Positions 30,416 to 41,073 are shown, counted from the first letter of the stretch. The stretch: DNA of 64,000 bases from Dipteris shenzhenensis (GCA_047967505.1 CM106538.1); one strand, 5' to 3'. Numbers and translations are program-made. The notes: a model not told the origin generated them from the letters alone.

Positions 30416-31350
30416 ATGTCGACTAGCAACCTCAATCTAGAGGCATCTGTTATGTTAGACAACTCCAATTACGGTACATGGAAATACTGAATGGAGACCA
30501 TTCTTGTACTTAAATGGGAGTATGTGGATGGGTCTACACCTAGACCATTGGCCGATCCACATAAAAGACTACAACAATCAACTTGCAGCAGCAGAAGAGA
30601 CTGTGAACCCCACAAAAATGGTTCAAGTCATTCTGAATGGACTAGGATAGGGATACGAGAATCTAGTCCAGAGTATTGCCATTCAACGGCAAATTCCAAC
30701 ACTCGAAGAACTTCAGTCAGTCCTACTTGGTGAAGAACTCAGGACTCAAGCCATTCAAGCATGTAAAGGTCATTCTAATAATCAAGCATTCACAGCTTCA
30801 GATAGAAGCAGAAGTAGACGCAAAGGCAAAGGTAGATCATATCAGAATAATGGTCATCATCAGCAACAAAATCAAAGTCAACATCAACATCAGCATCAGC
30901 ATCATCCTCAGCAACATCAGAATCAACAAAGAGGAAATCCTCAGGGGGGTCACTATGTATAAACCCTCTATATCACGTGCGTTCAAGGCATATTTCTAAA
31001 ATCTCTTATCTGTAAAATTTTCATTAATAAAATGTACCCTTTTTCTATACAAATCTGTATTTTTTTTTTTAATTGTTTTAAATACTCCCTTATGTAAATT
31101 AACTTTTGTTAAATTTAGATATTAAAAACATCCTTCTGTTGAACTCACGTGATAGGGTTACATATAATGAGTGACCCCCTCGAGAGGAAATCATTCCAAT
31201 CGAGGAAGATTCCAAGGACGAGGGAATGCATCCACCAATGTGTCAAACATCCAGTGCAACTACTATCACAAGTTTGGACACTATGAAAGAGATTGCTGCA
31301 AGAAGCAGTACGACCAAGGCAGTCAATCTAGTAGTAATCGAGGGAATTCC
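30416..31350 (+). pseudogene. Copia element A gag, decayed and split by a MITE
   Basis: Gag starts MSTSNLNLEASVMLDNSN at 30416 and meets a TGA at 30488. A frameshift near 30560 leads to the C-terminal UBN2 part, NPTKMVQVILNGLG and IPTLEELQSVLLGEEL, then a Gln/His-rich segment. The frame is interrupted at 30940 by a MITE and resumes at 31193 as SNRGRFQGRGN followed by the knuckle CNYYHKFGHYERDC. Skipping the MITE and one 8-bp target copy restores the frame across the site. This shows that the MITE inserted into what was still recognisable gag. Confidence 0.8.
30940..31184 (+). mobile_element. hAT-like MITE, copy 1 (245 bp)
   Basis: Terminal inverted repeats CTCAGGGGGGTCACT (left) and CTCGAGGGGGTCACT (complement of right end) bound an AT-rich core. 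An 8-bp target duplication AGGAAATC flanks it (30932-30939 and 31185-31192). The similarity between ends extends inward to about 38 bp (TATCACGTG.GTTCAA). It has no coding capacity. The 8-bp duplication suggests mobilisation by a hAT-type transposase; the family assignment is inference. Confidence 0.88.
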
Positions 31351-31479
31351 TGAGGTAGAAAAAATCATTGTGGTGGACATTCTAGTCACAGTCATTTTGC
31401 AAATGAACATGGAAATATGTTTCTTGCAAGCAAGGAATTGCATCAGACTGATACACTGTACCTAGACACTGATTTCAAT

Positions 31480-32797
31480 CCCAAAGAGGATTTCAGCTAT
31501 CAAGTCGACCAAGTGGAACAAGATCCTTGGTACATCGACAACGGTGCATCATCTCACATGACAAATCATTAGGAATGGTTCACAGAGATGAAACCATTAG
31601 AAGGTCAGAAAAATGTCATCTACACAGTAGACAATACATCGAATCCGGTCCAAGGGACAGGTGTTATCCCTATGAACAATTTCACTAGTACAAAAGGATT
31701 AGTGAAAGATGTGCTCTATGTTCCAAAGCTCAACAAAAACCTTTTGTCAGTAGGTCAAATGATGGAACACAATTACAAAGTCATCTTCGACGATGATGAA
31801 TGCACTATCAGAGATAAATCCAAAAGATGTCAGCTAGTAGCAAAAGGTGTCAAGGAAGGATGCTTATACAGATTTCTAGCTACAGTACCAGATAAGCATG
31901 CCATGTCAGCTCAACCGCAATAGATGCCACTATCTGCAAGATGGCACAAGAGATATGGTCATGTCAACTTCAAGTACTTGTTAGATCTCAAGAATCAGAA
32001 TATGGCAATTGGGATTCCGAAGCTACAGTTTCTTGGAAAAGTTTGTGAAGCATGCTGCTTCGGCAAACAAAAGCAAACCAACTTTGTCAGAAGTACCTCT
32101 CGTGCACGAGGTATTCTTGATTTGATACATACAAATGTATGGGGTTATGCCCAGACCCACAGCATCAATGGTTCACTTTACTACTTGACTTTCATCGATG
32201 ACTACAGCAGATATTGTTGGGTCTACTTTCTGAATGAGAAATCTAAAGTGTTTTCCAGATTTCAAGAATTCAAAGCCATGGTAGAAAACCAGACAGGCAA
32301 GAAGATCAAGGTCATGAGATCAGATAGAGGAGGTGAATACATGTCTTCAGCATTCATGAACTTTTGCAGAAATCATGGCATTCGAAGACAATTCACATGT
32401 GCAAATACTCCTCAACAGAATGCAAGAGCTGAAAGGAAGAATGGGACTTTAGCAGACAATGCTAGAGCAATGCTTAGTGAAAAGCATCTTCTGAATCAGT
32501 ATTAGGCACAAGCAATAGCCACTACAAACTATTTGCTTAATCGGCTTCCTACAGAACCGATACAGGGTATGACTCCTTATGAAGCATTCATTGGACACAA
32601 GCCACACATTGGGCATCTCTGCATATTTGGTTGCATAGCATATGCTCACATACATGATGATCATCGCAGGAAATTGGATGCAAAGTCACGCAAATGCATC
32701 ATGGTTGGCTACAGTGAAGAAAGCAAAGCATACAAATTGTATGATCCCATCAACCGCAAGGTCATTATCTCCAGAGATGTAATCTTTGATGAGGAAT
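31480..32797 (+). pseudogene. Copia element A protease and integrase, with TAG stops
   Basis: One frame can be followed from protease (WYIDNGASSHMTN, active site D-N-G) through MKPLEGQKNVIYTVDN, the pre-integrase zinc domain (ARWHKRYGHVNF...CEACCFGKQ) and the integrase core. The core has the first Asp replaced by Asn (LIHTNVWG), second Asp in KVMRSDRGGEY and Glu in ARAERKNG. It ends at RKVIISRDVIFDEE. Three in-frame TAG codons interrupt it (31570, 31921, 32503). Homology ends abruptly at about 32797, where Helitron sequence on the other strand begins. Confidence 0.85.
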
Positions 32798-33186
32798 CAA
32801 TTAGCCTCACTTTCCATGCTCTCTATATGCTCTATCCAAATAGAATTTATGTTCAGTCCACTCTCTTTATATAGCGGTGTGTTTATGAGTTCATGCATAG
32901 CTTGCATGGTCTTCATAAGCCGCACAACACCACTCATGTCATTATGTGCATATTCCATCTTGCGCTTAATTGCGATCAGGACTATGGCGTTGTGTGCTAG
33001 GAACCTTGGTAGTACTTGCGGTGCCCTATCAGTGTCTGTGAACACATTGACAACACTCCCATGCAATCCATATTGGCCCTCATATGATAGCTCACAAATC
33101 TGTGCAAATGGTAGCCTTATAGCCATGAGTCTTTCCTCAACCCTATTGAGAGTAGATACATGTTGTGTTTGAGGCTGGATTGGCAT
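32797..33186 (-). pseudogene. Helitron N-terminal region (DUF6570-like)
   Basis: The minus-strand frame encodes VEERLMAIRLPFAQICELSY, GQYGLHGSVVNVFTDTDRAP, VLPRFLAHNAIVLIAIKRK and NTPLYKESGLNINSIWIE. This pattern (EE.LIA...P, G..G..G.V.N, LPR, SG.V, PLY...I.I) is the conserved region before Rep in Helitron proteins. It breaks off at 32797 against copia element A. The Rep part resumes at 22172 in the same orientation, so the two are parts of one interrupted element, possibly with some sequence lost between. Confidence 0.72.
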
Positions 33187-33618
33187 GTTTTTGAAATAAA
33201 AAGTTGGTGTTTTGTTCTTTCGTAATTCCTACAAGCATAGCATGCATATGCATGGTTCTGTGGATGTTAGTTCGACAGGTGCATCACCTAGCAAATTCGA
33301 GGTGCCCTCGAATTGAATGGGGAGCTTCTTCAAATTTATAGCAAATTTGAGGGTCCTGCAGCTTGCATAGGGATATCTAGGTGTGTCTTGTACATTGTTG
33401 TTATATGTTTGTTGGGTGCTCCTGCTAGCTCTTTTTCGTTTTCTCTTCGGTCATACAGGTACAAGATCTGGGGTATGTTGGTCTGCTGCCTGTAACTCTA
33501 GTTGCAGGGAGCAGCCTACATGGGAGCTACATGATCTCGGAACCATTGCAAGGATGCAATTGTCAGCAGCTACAGACTTGATCTTATATATCTTGCTGCA
33601 AACGCTGGGGATGGTGTA
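33187..33618 (-). other. Gap between Helitron frames, no recognised coding
   Basis: About 430 bp with a small inverted repeat (CGAGGTGCCCTCG, near 33298-33310) and no conserved frame. It could be an intron or decayed coding sequence of the Helitron gene. Confidence 0.35.
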
Positions 33619-33957
33619 CTAAGAGTTGCTCTGATGCTCATTAAATAGGAAAGCAACTTTTCTTGCAAGCAATCGAGGTAGGCTAGTTACAAGTGCTTGC
33701 AAGCGCAGCTCATCTTTTGGATGCCAATGCGTGTAGGCCCTTTTGCCCCGATCCACATACAGCGAGGTGAGGAAAGCAGGGCAAGCCCAGTCATTCATTA
33801 AAATGCTATGATTTGGATTTGGACATCCATTGCCGATTGCAACTCGATGAATGACTGATTTACCATCATGCAAGACAAGGGTGAAAGAGGCATTGATCGC
33901 CTCAGACAAGCGCGACAAGCAGTCGTGGACGAGGGATCTGGACATGGATGACTGCAT
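33619..33957 (-). pseudogene. Unrecognised 112-codon frame upstream of the Helitron fragment
   Basis: The translation begins MQSSMSRSLVHDCLSRLSEA and contains TLVLHDGKSVIHRVAIGNGC and HPKDELRLQALVTSLPRLLA. I recognise no domain. It has the same orientation as the Helitron fragment and lies 430 bp upstream of it, so it may be an upstream exon of the same gene. That is inference from position. Confidence 0.35.
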
Positions 33958-34444
33958 TACATTTATATAATCTCTTTTTGTTCAATTTGAGGCGCTCATT
34001 ATGCACTACTATTAACTTTTATCTTTGAATGGTTATGGTTGCTATCTTTAATCTTTTGGCCTTTAAGGATCTCAGCAATTGCCAAGTTTTATAAATATAA
34101 GATACTCTGTTCAATTTTTTCTCAGTATAAGTTGTTAATTTTTATATAACCTGTTATTGGATGTAGATGTACATTGTAATATCTTTTGCTCAATTTTCAC
34201 TCAATGAATTGTAGTTGATTATCTGGATGGCACCACCAGGCCTTCAATCACTGCGATGGCTTGGAATACTTTTGCCCTCATTTATATTTACTACAACAAG
34301 GACTAAAATACCAGTAAAGTAGGACTACAATTTCCTTGGTTTATGACCAAAATAGTGCTAAAATAGCTCCAATGACCCACCGTTGTGGTTGCATGGAGAT
34401 ACAACTAGAAAAATACAATTAAACTTTCAGAAAATGCAATTGAC
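33958..34444. other. AT-rich intergenic stretch, nothing recognised
   Basis: Both strands have only short frames. No LTR ends, knuckles or RNA genes are visible. Confidence 0.5.
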
Positions 34445-34582
34445 GATATGGCCCTTGAGGGGTCCCCTCTCAGGGTAAGGTCCATATCGACATGCATTAT
34501 AAAATATCCAAGATGCCACTGGACAGATATGGCATGTCGATATCACCCTTGCCCCTAAAGGGGACCCCTCAAGGGCCATATC
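34445..34582. repeat. Long inverted repeat (51-bp arms, 36-bp loop)
   Basis: The left arm 34445-34495 starts GATATGGCCCTTGAGGGGTC and the right arm 34532-34582 ends as its complement. The arms also match at the loop end (ATATCGACATGC). The pairing is strong with a few mismatches in the middle. A transcript would form a hairpin; the sequence could also be a small fold-back transposon. Confidence 0.8.
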
Positions 34583-34619
34583 ATTACTTGCATTTTGCTT
34601 GGTTGCACAAGGAAATACA

Positions 34620-35250
34620 TTTTCCTTGGTACACAAATATATAACTCCAAGAACCAGTGCGGTGGCTATCATAGATCTCCTTTTGTTTGCCAGCACGTTG
34701 GTCATCATAGACATCCTCCTGTAATACGTAAAAATAGGTAATAGTGCTATATCTCCAAGAACCACTACAATGGTCGCTCCAAGATAACCTTGAATTATGG
34801 GCAATGATAGGTCATAAAGCTAGAGACTGCGCTGAGGCAATGCTCAAAATGATAGATTGTGTCTCATTCTCACACCAAAAACCTGTGTGGTGGTCTCTCC
34901 AAGCCAACCTATGATTTGCATGGGCAAAGCTGCGGAAAAGGCTACACGATGACAGGTGGTCAGGCTAGAGACTTCATTGCGATGGTGTTCAGAATGATAG
35001 ATTGCATCTCATTATTATGCCAAGAACCAGCGTGGTGGTCTCTCCAAGCCAACCTTGAATTTTAATGATCTGCATGGGTGCAGTGCTGCCCAGTGATAGG
35101 TTGCAAAGCTGCGACGGCAAAAGGCTACACGATGATAAGTGGTTAGGCCAGAGGCTACGTTGCATGATGCAGTTTAGAAATGCATGATGTAGTGCAGAGC
35201 TACCATGTGTCGAGCTCTGCAGTGTTCAAAATAAATAGATTGCGTCTCAT
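34620..35250. repeat. Imperfect repeats of a 150-230-bp unit
   Basis: The motif CCAAGAACCAGCGTGGTGGT and neighbours (TCTCCAAGCCAACCT, GGCTACACGATGA, ATAGATTGC.TCTCATTATT) recur near 34640, 34755, 34880, 35020 and 35230. The copies have diverged. No reading frame is conserved between them. Confidence 0.65.
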
Positions 35251-35504
35251 TATTATGCCAGTGTGGCATCAAAATGTGACGTCAGGAAAATTTTCGGCAA
35301 GAGCGTGGGTCCACGCAAAATTCAAAATTTCACCCAGGAGCACGTCGCATCGCGGCCCCAAAATGGCCCCAAAAATAGTTCTGCGATTGGCTACACCCAA
35401 GCAAATGTTGACCCATGGAGTAAACCAATCCCCCCTCCACCGCAATACTGCAAAGAGCAAGTCCAACTATCCCCAACACCTCTCGTGTGATAGTGACTTA
35501 TCAG

Positions 35505-35860
35505 TCAACAATGACTGGCAGTGAGAACCATCACTTGTCAACCCCCCTTACTCTAAAGTGGGTAGGAGTCTTGCATAGCCATAAGAGTAAACACCCATTA
35601 CAATCACTGTTTGGGGGACTACCCAAGGCAAAGTACCCTTATTGACTCGAAAGCCACACTTCTCAATTAGCTGCAATTGGCAGTAGTGAGGACCATCACT
35701 CACCCACCCTTACTCTGAATTGGGTAGGAGTCTTGCATATCCATAAGAGTAAACATCCAATACAATCACTTTTTGGGGGATTACCTAGGGTAGAGTATCC
35801 TTATTGACTCTAAATCCACAAAATCATACATCATTTTAGAGGGACTACTCAAGGCCGAGA
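35505..35860. repeat. Direct duplication of about 175 bp
   Basis: GTGAGAACCATCACT (about 35521) and GTGAGGACCATCACT (about 35696) begin two similar copies. Both contain GGGTAGGAGTCTTGCATA, CATAAGAGTAAAC and TACAATCACT.TTTGGGGGA. Function unknown; likely a local tandem duplication. Confidence 0.8.
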
Positions 35861-35899
35861 ACCCTTATTGGCGTACACAAGACAAATTAGAATACATAT

Positions 35900-36720
35900 G
35901 GGTTGTCATCCTCAATGAGGGTGACATGGGCAGTGAGTGTGTGGTAGAGGTCTAGAATCTCCTATGGGATCTCCTATGTTGCAACCATGTTGGCATGATG
36001 ATGGTTTTGTTCTTTTTCTTTCTTTCTGTAGCAATTTGTTTCCATATGGCCCTTGCACTTACAATATTTGCACGTGATCAATGTTTTTATGGGTTTTCCA
36101 TTTGCTACTGGAGGCAAGAGCCTGCTCAGTGCTTGATGTAAAGAGTGGAGATTCTTTGTTTTGGCAATCTTTTTCGAGAAGAAGAGTCACCATATCATCA
36201 AAGGTTGTCAAGGCAATCCTAAGTACTTCAAGAGTGTTCTCAAAATGAGAGACTCCTTCTCTTCATGATGACAGCCATTTTTTCCTCATCATCAGGTTGA
36301 CACCAAGCTGGGAAGTTGTTGAACAAGAGATTGCATTTTTGCCACATGTGCACTTAAAGCATCATTATTATCCATTTTTAACTTATAAAATTATAGCTTC
36401 AAGAGAACCTTGGAGTTTGTGATTTTGTTACGAAACAGATTCTCGAGATGCTCCCAAATTTCCTTGGCCTTTGATTTGAAGTTGATATGATGAATCAAAG
36501 TGTCAGCGAGGCAAAGTCCAATAAGAGAAATGTTTCTTCAATTGTGTTGCTTCCATATCTTGAGCTGTTGAGGGTCCATTGTTGTAGCATAGCCCTCATC
36601 CTCAATGACATCGTATACAATTTCTTTCATAAGGAGCAGCTACACTTTAGTTTGCCAAGTGGGAAATCCTTTGTCTACAAACTTCTCGATAATGAGGAAC
36701 GTATTGGAAAGAGAAGGCAT
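35900..36720 (-). pseudogene. Copia element C gag (decayed)
   Basis: On the minus strand a gag of the UBN2 type starts MPSLSNTFLIIEKFVDKG at 36720. After a stop it continues with LLLMKEIVYDVIEDEGYATT and SLIGLCLADTLIHHINFKSK, KEIWEHLENLFRNKI and DNNDALSAHVAKMQSLVQQL. A CX2CX4HX4C knuckle, CKYCKCKGHMETNC, lies at about 36076-36035. At least five stops and some frameshifts are present. Downstream pol domains are absent. The matching LTR is at 37205-37513. Confidence 0.8.
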
Positions 36721-37204
36721 GTTGGAAGCTCCAAAGAGAAGGAAATGCCAAACGTAGGTAGCGGGCAGCACGAGCTATAGAAGAGGCAACAAGTAGTAGG
36801 TAGAAGAGAGGCAATGGGTGGTGGGCAAGAGGAGAGGCTGATGGCAGCGACCAATAAGCAGAAGTGGAGCAGAAGGGGAGGTAGAGTGAGCAGCAGCAAT
36901 AGGAGGCGAAATGAGCAGCAGCAGCAGCAGGGGGAATGAGCAGCAGAGCAGGAGGCAAAATAAGCAATAGTAGGAGGTGGAATAAGAAACATTAGGAGGC
37001 AGGATTTCTGAGGTTGCAACTCCACAAACAGCAGCTCCATGAATCACCACCAGTAGCAGCTCCACGAATCAACAGCACATGAAGAGGCAAAGGGAAGAGA
37101 GGGAAGGGCTACACTTTGGGAGAAGATAGCTTCCATTTCTGGGCTACCTCACTCCTAAGGTTTGTCCAAAGAATAGAAACTTGCTAGAAAGGTTTGCTAC
37201 CACA

Positions 37205-37513
37205 TGAAGCAACTGGAAGAAGCAAGAAAAAAGAAAAGGGAGCTAGATGGAAGGAAGCATAACTTGAACTAGAAATGAAATGAAATGGAAGGAAAGGCAA
37301 GAACCAAAATGAAATCATGTACATGACCAAAAGCTCCAATGAGTTGATTGATGTGACAAGTGAAGGTACAACACTCATATAGAGTCGACACACACACTCA
37401 AGTACCATATGTATATGGGATAACTCTCCCAATATGCCACATGGCACTCTCTCACACATTTAAGACTCAGAAAACTAGTTTCTAATACACACTTGACTAC
37501 GATTTCTCCAACA
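37205..37513 (-). repeat. 5' LTR of copia element C (inferred)
   Basis: On the minus strand a sequence starting TGTTGGAGAAATCG at 37513 has an LTR-like layout. It has a TCTATATGAG box and a T/C-rich end followed by TGGTAGCAAACC, a degenerate version of the TGGTATCAGAGC primer site. It lies about 500 bp upstream of the gag start in the right orientation. There is no second copy to confirm the ends. Confidence 0.5.
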
Positions 37514-38575
37514 TATATGGTATACCATGGAATGAAATGATATATTAAGAAGTATATTCTTGGTCAAGTAATTATCATACAATTTGGCTATATAAAAGTA
37601 GGTATTTCTTATTATTTACATCATGTAAATTGTTTTAAAATGAATTCTTTAGTTTGAATTTTTCTTTTTTTAGATCGTAGCCTATGAGTCCACAAAGTGA
37701 TATTCTTTAGGGAACTAGGTGAGATTAGCCATTTAGTGTGTGAAAATGGATGTTCTTCCCCTTAAAATACTTTGATCAAGGAAACAAAGTGGGCACCCTC
37801 AGCCAACAACCAATAAATGCTACTTCTTAATTACTCTTGATCATGGCTTCAAAGGGACTTTTAGCCTTTGCCCTTAACTCATACTTTCCTCATGACAATT
37901 CTTTGTTTTTTTTATCATAAATATATTAGGGTATTTTAACCCTTAACTAGGTGTAGAAGTGCTCATTATTTTTATCCTTTAAATGTTATCTGATGCCTAC
38001 ACCAAAAGATATGTAACCATATGACATGGATTCACAACATAAGGGGTTCTTTAATCTTATAAACTCACAAAATTATATGTACAAAAAGGGAAACACATAC
38101 CTTGTGGTAGGGCTTCAAATATTACCCCTCTTCATGCATGTTCTACTATAGGTTCATGGGTGATCCTTTCAAGGCTTTGTGACCTACCATAGGAAGGCCT
38201 TAGTGAAGATGTGTGATAAGAAAGGAAAAATAGGTATTTTTTAAAACATTTCCTTTTATTATAAGGTGATTGGTCGAAGTATGCTCCTGTAGGGGGCTTT
38301 CAATGCATGCATTTAGTGACTTCGTCTTCTTTGGACTGGCCTCTCTCTCTCTCTCTCGCAGCATCACAACAGTTTGGAGAGCTTGCTTTCCCATCCTCAC
38401 CTCGCAGCCTTGGGCAATTACATTACCAAGGTCCTTGCATACCGTGACCAATGTATTACATAGGTAGCAAAATGCTAGCTGTCCACTCCACCCTTCTTCA
38501 AAGAAGGAGACTTTTTGTAACATTCCATTGGGTCCCATGGGTCGATTTCAGGCCCCCAGAGGACGATAATAATAG
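37514..38575. other. Intergenic, no gene seen
   Basis: About 1 kb of AT-rich sequence without conserved frames. A short (CT)n run occurs at 38341-38358. Confidence 0.5.
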
Positions 38576-38831
38576 TTTCTTTCTTTCTTTCTCTCTCTCT
38601 CTCTCTCTCCCCTTTGTCTTCTCCTTCTTGTCTTCTCCTTGTATCCCCTTTGTCTTCTCCTTCTTGTCTCCTCCTTGTCTCTCCTTTGTCTTCTCCTTCC
38701 TCTCTCTCTCTTTCTCTCTCTCACAGGCCATATGAATGAAATTCATCTTGTTATATTTTCTTTTTACCAATTCAAGGTCCCTTCTCTCAAAGGTTGGGGA
38801 TGGTAAGTCTAGAAGACCTTAGTACAAAAAC

Positions 38832-38874
<43 letters not shown>

Positions 38875-38985
38875 TATGAATGAAATTTATCTTGTTATAT
38901 TTTCTTTTGACCAATTCAAGGTCCCTTCTCTCAAACGTTGGGGATGGTAAGTGTAGAAGACCTTAGTACAAAAACAACCAAGCCT
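38576..38985. repeat. CT microsatellites inside a 144-bp tandem duplication
   Basis: CT-rich blocks lie at 38576-38725 and 38833-38872. A segment starting TATGAATGAAAT occurs at 38731 and again at 38875 (144-bp step). The copies share CAATTCAAGGTCCCTTCTCT and GTAGAAGACCTTAGTACAAA-type sequence. The second CT run lies between the copies. Confidence 0.85.
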
Positions 38986-39508
38986 TAAAAGGTTATGACA
39001 GGTAGATTTAAGTATGGTTTAATGCAAATCAAACTTTTTGTACTAAAAGATACATATAATAGGGACTTAAGCAATCGTAAGAAAGAATTGAGATTTTTGC
39101 AAAAGACCATTGAGATCCAAGCCATGGAGTATCAAGCTAATGCTCATTGTGAGGACGTGAACACGACCCTCGAGTACAGATCCATGACTGCGGGCAGGGC
39201 TCACTCCGCGAGGGCAGATCTAGCGTAGAATCGGTTGTCTGCCTTCACCGAATGCGCAATCGAACTTTCGTCTCTAATGAACTATTCTCTCATGCCTAGG
39301 CTGAGCTGGAGCTGGAGAAGAAGCTACGAAACTTGAAGAAGCAGATATTTCCCATGCATTAAGTGTGTTCGCGGACTTTGAGGCAAATATGTTGTATTCA
39401 CTTATCATCTTCTGCGACCCTCTTCTCTCGGCCTTGCACGCCTGCGATAAGGAGACGCCTGGACCATTGCGAGCTCGTCATATCAATATAGCTCACGTAC
39501 TTTTGTAC
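38986..39508. other. Region 3' of the PAR1 gene
   Basis: No second gene is supported here. The sequence is less AT-rich than its surroundings and may include the 3' untranslated region of the PAR1 gene transcribed from the other side. A 77-codon plus-strand frame (38995-39228) has no recognisable domain. Confidence 0.4.
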
Positions 39509-40222
39509 TCATTCTGCAATTAAATTACAAGCTGAAAATTTGAAGGATATATTTGCGATCTGAATACCTTCTCCGGCAGCTAGCTTCGTGTAAAGGTCAA
39601 CAACATTCGGACAGTTGTCCTGACAATAAGGAGAGCAGAGAGATTTGACAAATCCGTTTTCAACGAGGGCATCCGACGACATGCCAATAGACATCCTCTC
39701 CAGGCCGCAAGCTTTTACGCAATCGTCCATCTCAATCCACTCAACAATGTGATCTGCCTTGACGACAGATGCCTGCAAGGCAAACCACGCATAAGTTAGC
39801 TTCCTGAACAGCAGCAAATTGGGTACTACCCCAAAATATCTTGAGCGGGCAGACTTTAAATGTAAGAGATATGGAATGGGTCATCAATGGAGGGGAGAAA
39901 GAATTTGAAACCCTGAAGGTGCATGCAAAGACTTCATGAACTACCTGGCATTCATATTGGATGTCCCCAGTTTCCATAATACCCTTCTCAAGTACGCACC
40001 GGGCTCCTGTAGAAGAAACCGCAAAAGCACAGAATTCGACCGGAAGGTCTTCACATTCAAGTTTTCCTGCGGATGGGGAGCGTCAGAATACCTACTAAGT
40101 GGCTTGGAGCCTCAGAATGATGGAAACCTCAACAAAATGAACGTGCTGATCTAACCTGAAACTAAAATGAGAGTTGCAGAGACCATAGCAACAAACAAGG
40201 AGAGACTGGTGTGGCGATCCAT
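39509..40222 (-). CDS. PAR1: PAR1 family secreted protein, three exons
   Basis: Exon 1 (40222-40156) encodes a signal peptide, MDRHTSLSLFVAMVSATLIL, and ends TCAG|GTTAGA. Exon 2 (40066-39945) begins after CATCCGCAG and encodes KLECEDLPVEFCAFAVSS, GARCVLEKG and GDIQYECQ, ending CAG|GTAGTT. Exon 3 (39772-39509) begins after CTTGCAG and encodes DHIVEWIEMDDCVKACG, GMSSDALVENGFVKSLCSP, YCQDNCPNVVDLYTKLAAGE and ends at TGA. Phases are consistent (67, 122 and 264 nt), giving 150 residues. The Cys pattern and the NCPN.VDLY..LAAGEG block are those of plant PAR1 (photoassimilate-responsive) proteins, small cysteine-rich secreted proteins of unknown biochemical role. An alternative donor after GGAGAAG near the LAAGEG codons could give a different C-terminus. 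No lesion is visible, so the gene is probably functional. Confidence 0.9.
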
Positions 40223-40372
40223 TTCGGCAGAAGCAGTGCAAACAGGAGAGGCATGTAAAGCGAGAGAGGGTGGAATAGACGCGAGAGGAGTTCTCGTAAC
40301 GACGAGGTAATTTGCAGCGTTACTCTCTGAACGTAGCTTTTGTAGCCATTGACGATTCAATTGGAAGCTTTG

Positions 40373-40378
40373 CACGTG
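40373..40378 (-). promoter_or_regulatory. G-box CACGTG upstream of PAR1
   Basis: A CACGTG core within GCACGTGGC lies about 150 bp upstream of the PAR1 start codon. Such boxes are bound by plant bZIP and bHLH factors and are common in light- and sugar-responsive promoters. A six-base match can be chance. Confidence 0.35.
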
Positions 40379-40429
40379 GCCCTCTCGTCTTCCTCCCTTT
40401 CTATTAGCCTTAACTCTTAGTTGAAGGGT

Positions 40430-40826
40430 AAACTAGATTTGGTAGGCAAGCCTATACGGTCCCTAATGTTCTAAAAAATAAATTAGATTAATTAGTAGTT
40501 GCAAGGGGGAGGGAAAAAGGAGGGAAATAATGATGGCTATTTTGGATGCTTTTCCCTTTGAAGAGCCTAATTTGGATGTTTTTCCTATGATGCATGACAT
40601 AATGATCCAAGGGAAAATGAGAAAAGAAAATGTCACATCAACGGTTCTCAAGAGTGTGGGAAATAGCACCTTGAGGTCTAGAGCATGGAGTGCTATTTTC
40701 CATGGTCCCACCCTATTTCCCGTGATGCATTTGCACAGCATAACAAAAATAGCTATTTCTTATGTATTTCCCTTCCATGACATAAGGCCCTAAGATAAGG
40801 TGAGGGCAAAAAATGAATGTCTCCAG
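40430..40826. other. Upstream of PAR1, possible decayed inverted-repeat element
   Basis: The ends of 40505-40785 are weakly inverted: GGGAAATAATGATGGCTATT on the left and the complement of AAATAGCTATTTCTTATGTA on the right. The match is imperfect and no target duplication is clear. The 87-codon plus-strand frame here has no recognisable domain. Confidence 0.3.
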
Positions 40827-41073
40827 CTCGGGGGGGTCACTCATCATATGTAACCCGATCACGTGAGTTCAACATAAGGATATTTTTTATTTCTAAAATT
40901 TACAGAAATAAATATACATAAGGGACTATTTAAAGTAGTTTTGGAAAAATTTTACAGATTTGTATAGAAAAGGGGTACATTTTATTAATGAAAAATTTTA
41001 CAAATAAGGAATTTTAAATATAGGCCTTGAACACACGTGATATAGAGGATTTATACATAGTAACCCCCCTGAG
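40827..41073 (-). mobile_element. hAT-like MITE, copy 2 (247 bp), inverted relative to copy 1
   Basis: Terminal inverted repeats CTCGGGGGGGTCACT and CTCAGGGGGGTTACT bound the element. An 8-bp target duplication GTCTCCAG flanks it (40819-40826 and 41074-41081). The core is the reverse complement of copy 1 at 30940-31184, including the GATCACGTGAGTTCAA end and the ACAGATTTGTATAGAAAA segment. It lies about 600 bp upstream of PAR1. Confidence 0.9.

Larger units (their letters stand above)
22173..32797 (+). mobile_element. Copia element A, 3'-truncated, hosting element B and a MITE
   Basis: A copia LTR and primer site at 22173-22440 and decayed gag, protease, and integrase sequence at 30416-32797 have the same strand. 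I interpret them as one older copia element opened by element B (23792-29276) and by a MITE (30940-31184). Without these the leader would be about 2.5 kb, which is long for copia, so the LTR and the gag may instead derive from two elements. The sequence stops just after the integrase domain and continues directly into Helitron sequence on the other strand, so the RT, RNase H and 3' LTR are deleted. Confidence 0.6.

Noticed and set aside
37184-37459. 91-codon minus-strand frame
   Set aside because: It lies inside the inferred copia C LTR and is explained by its T/C-rich composition.
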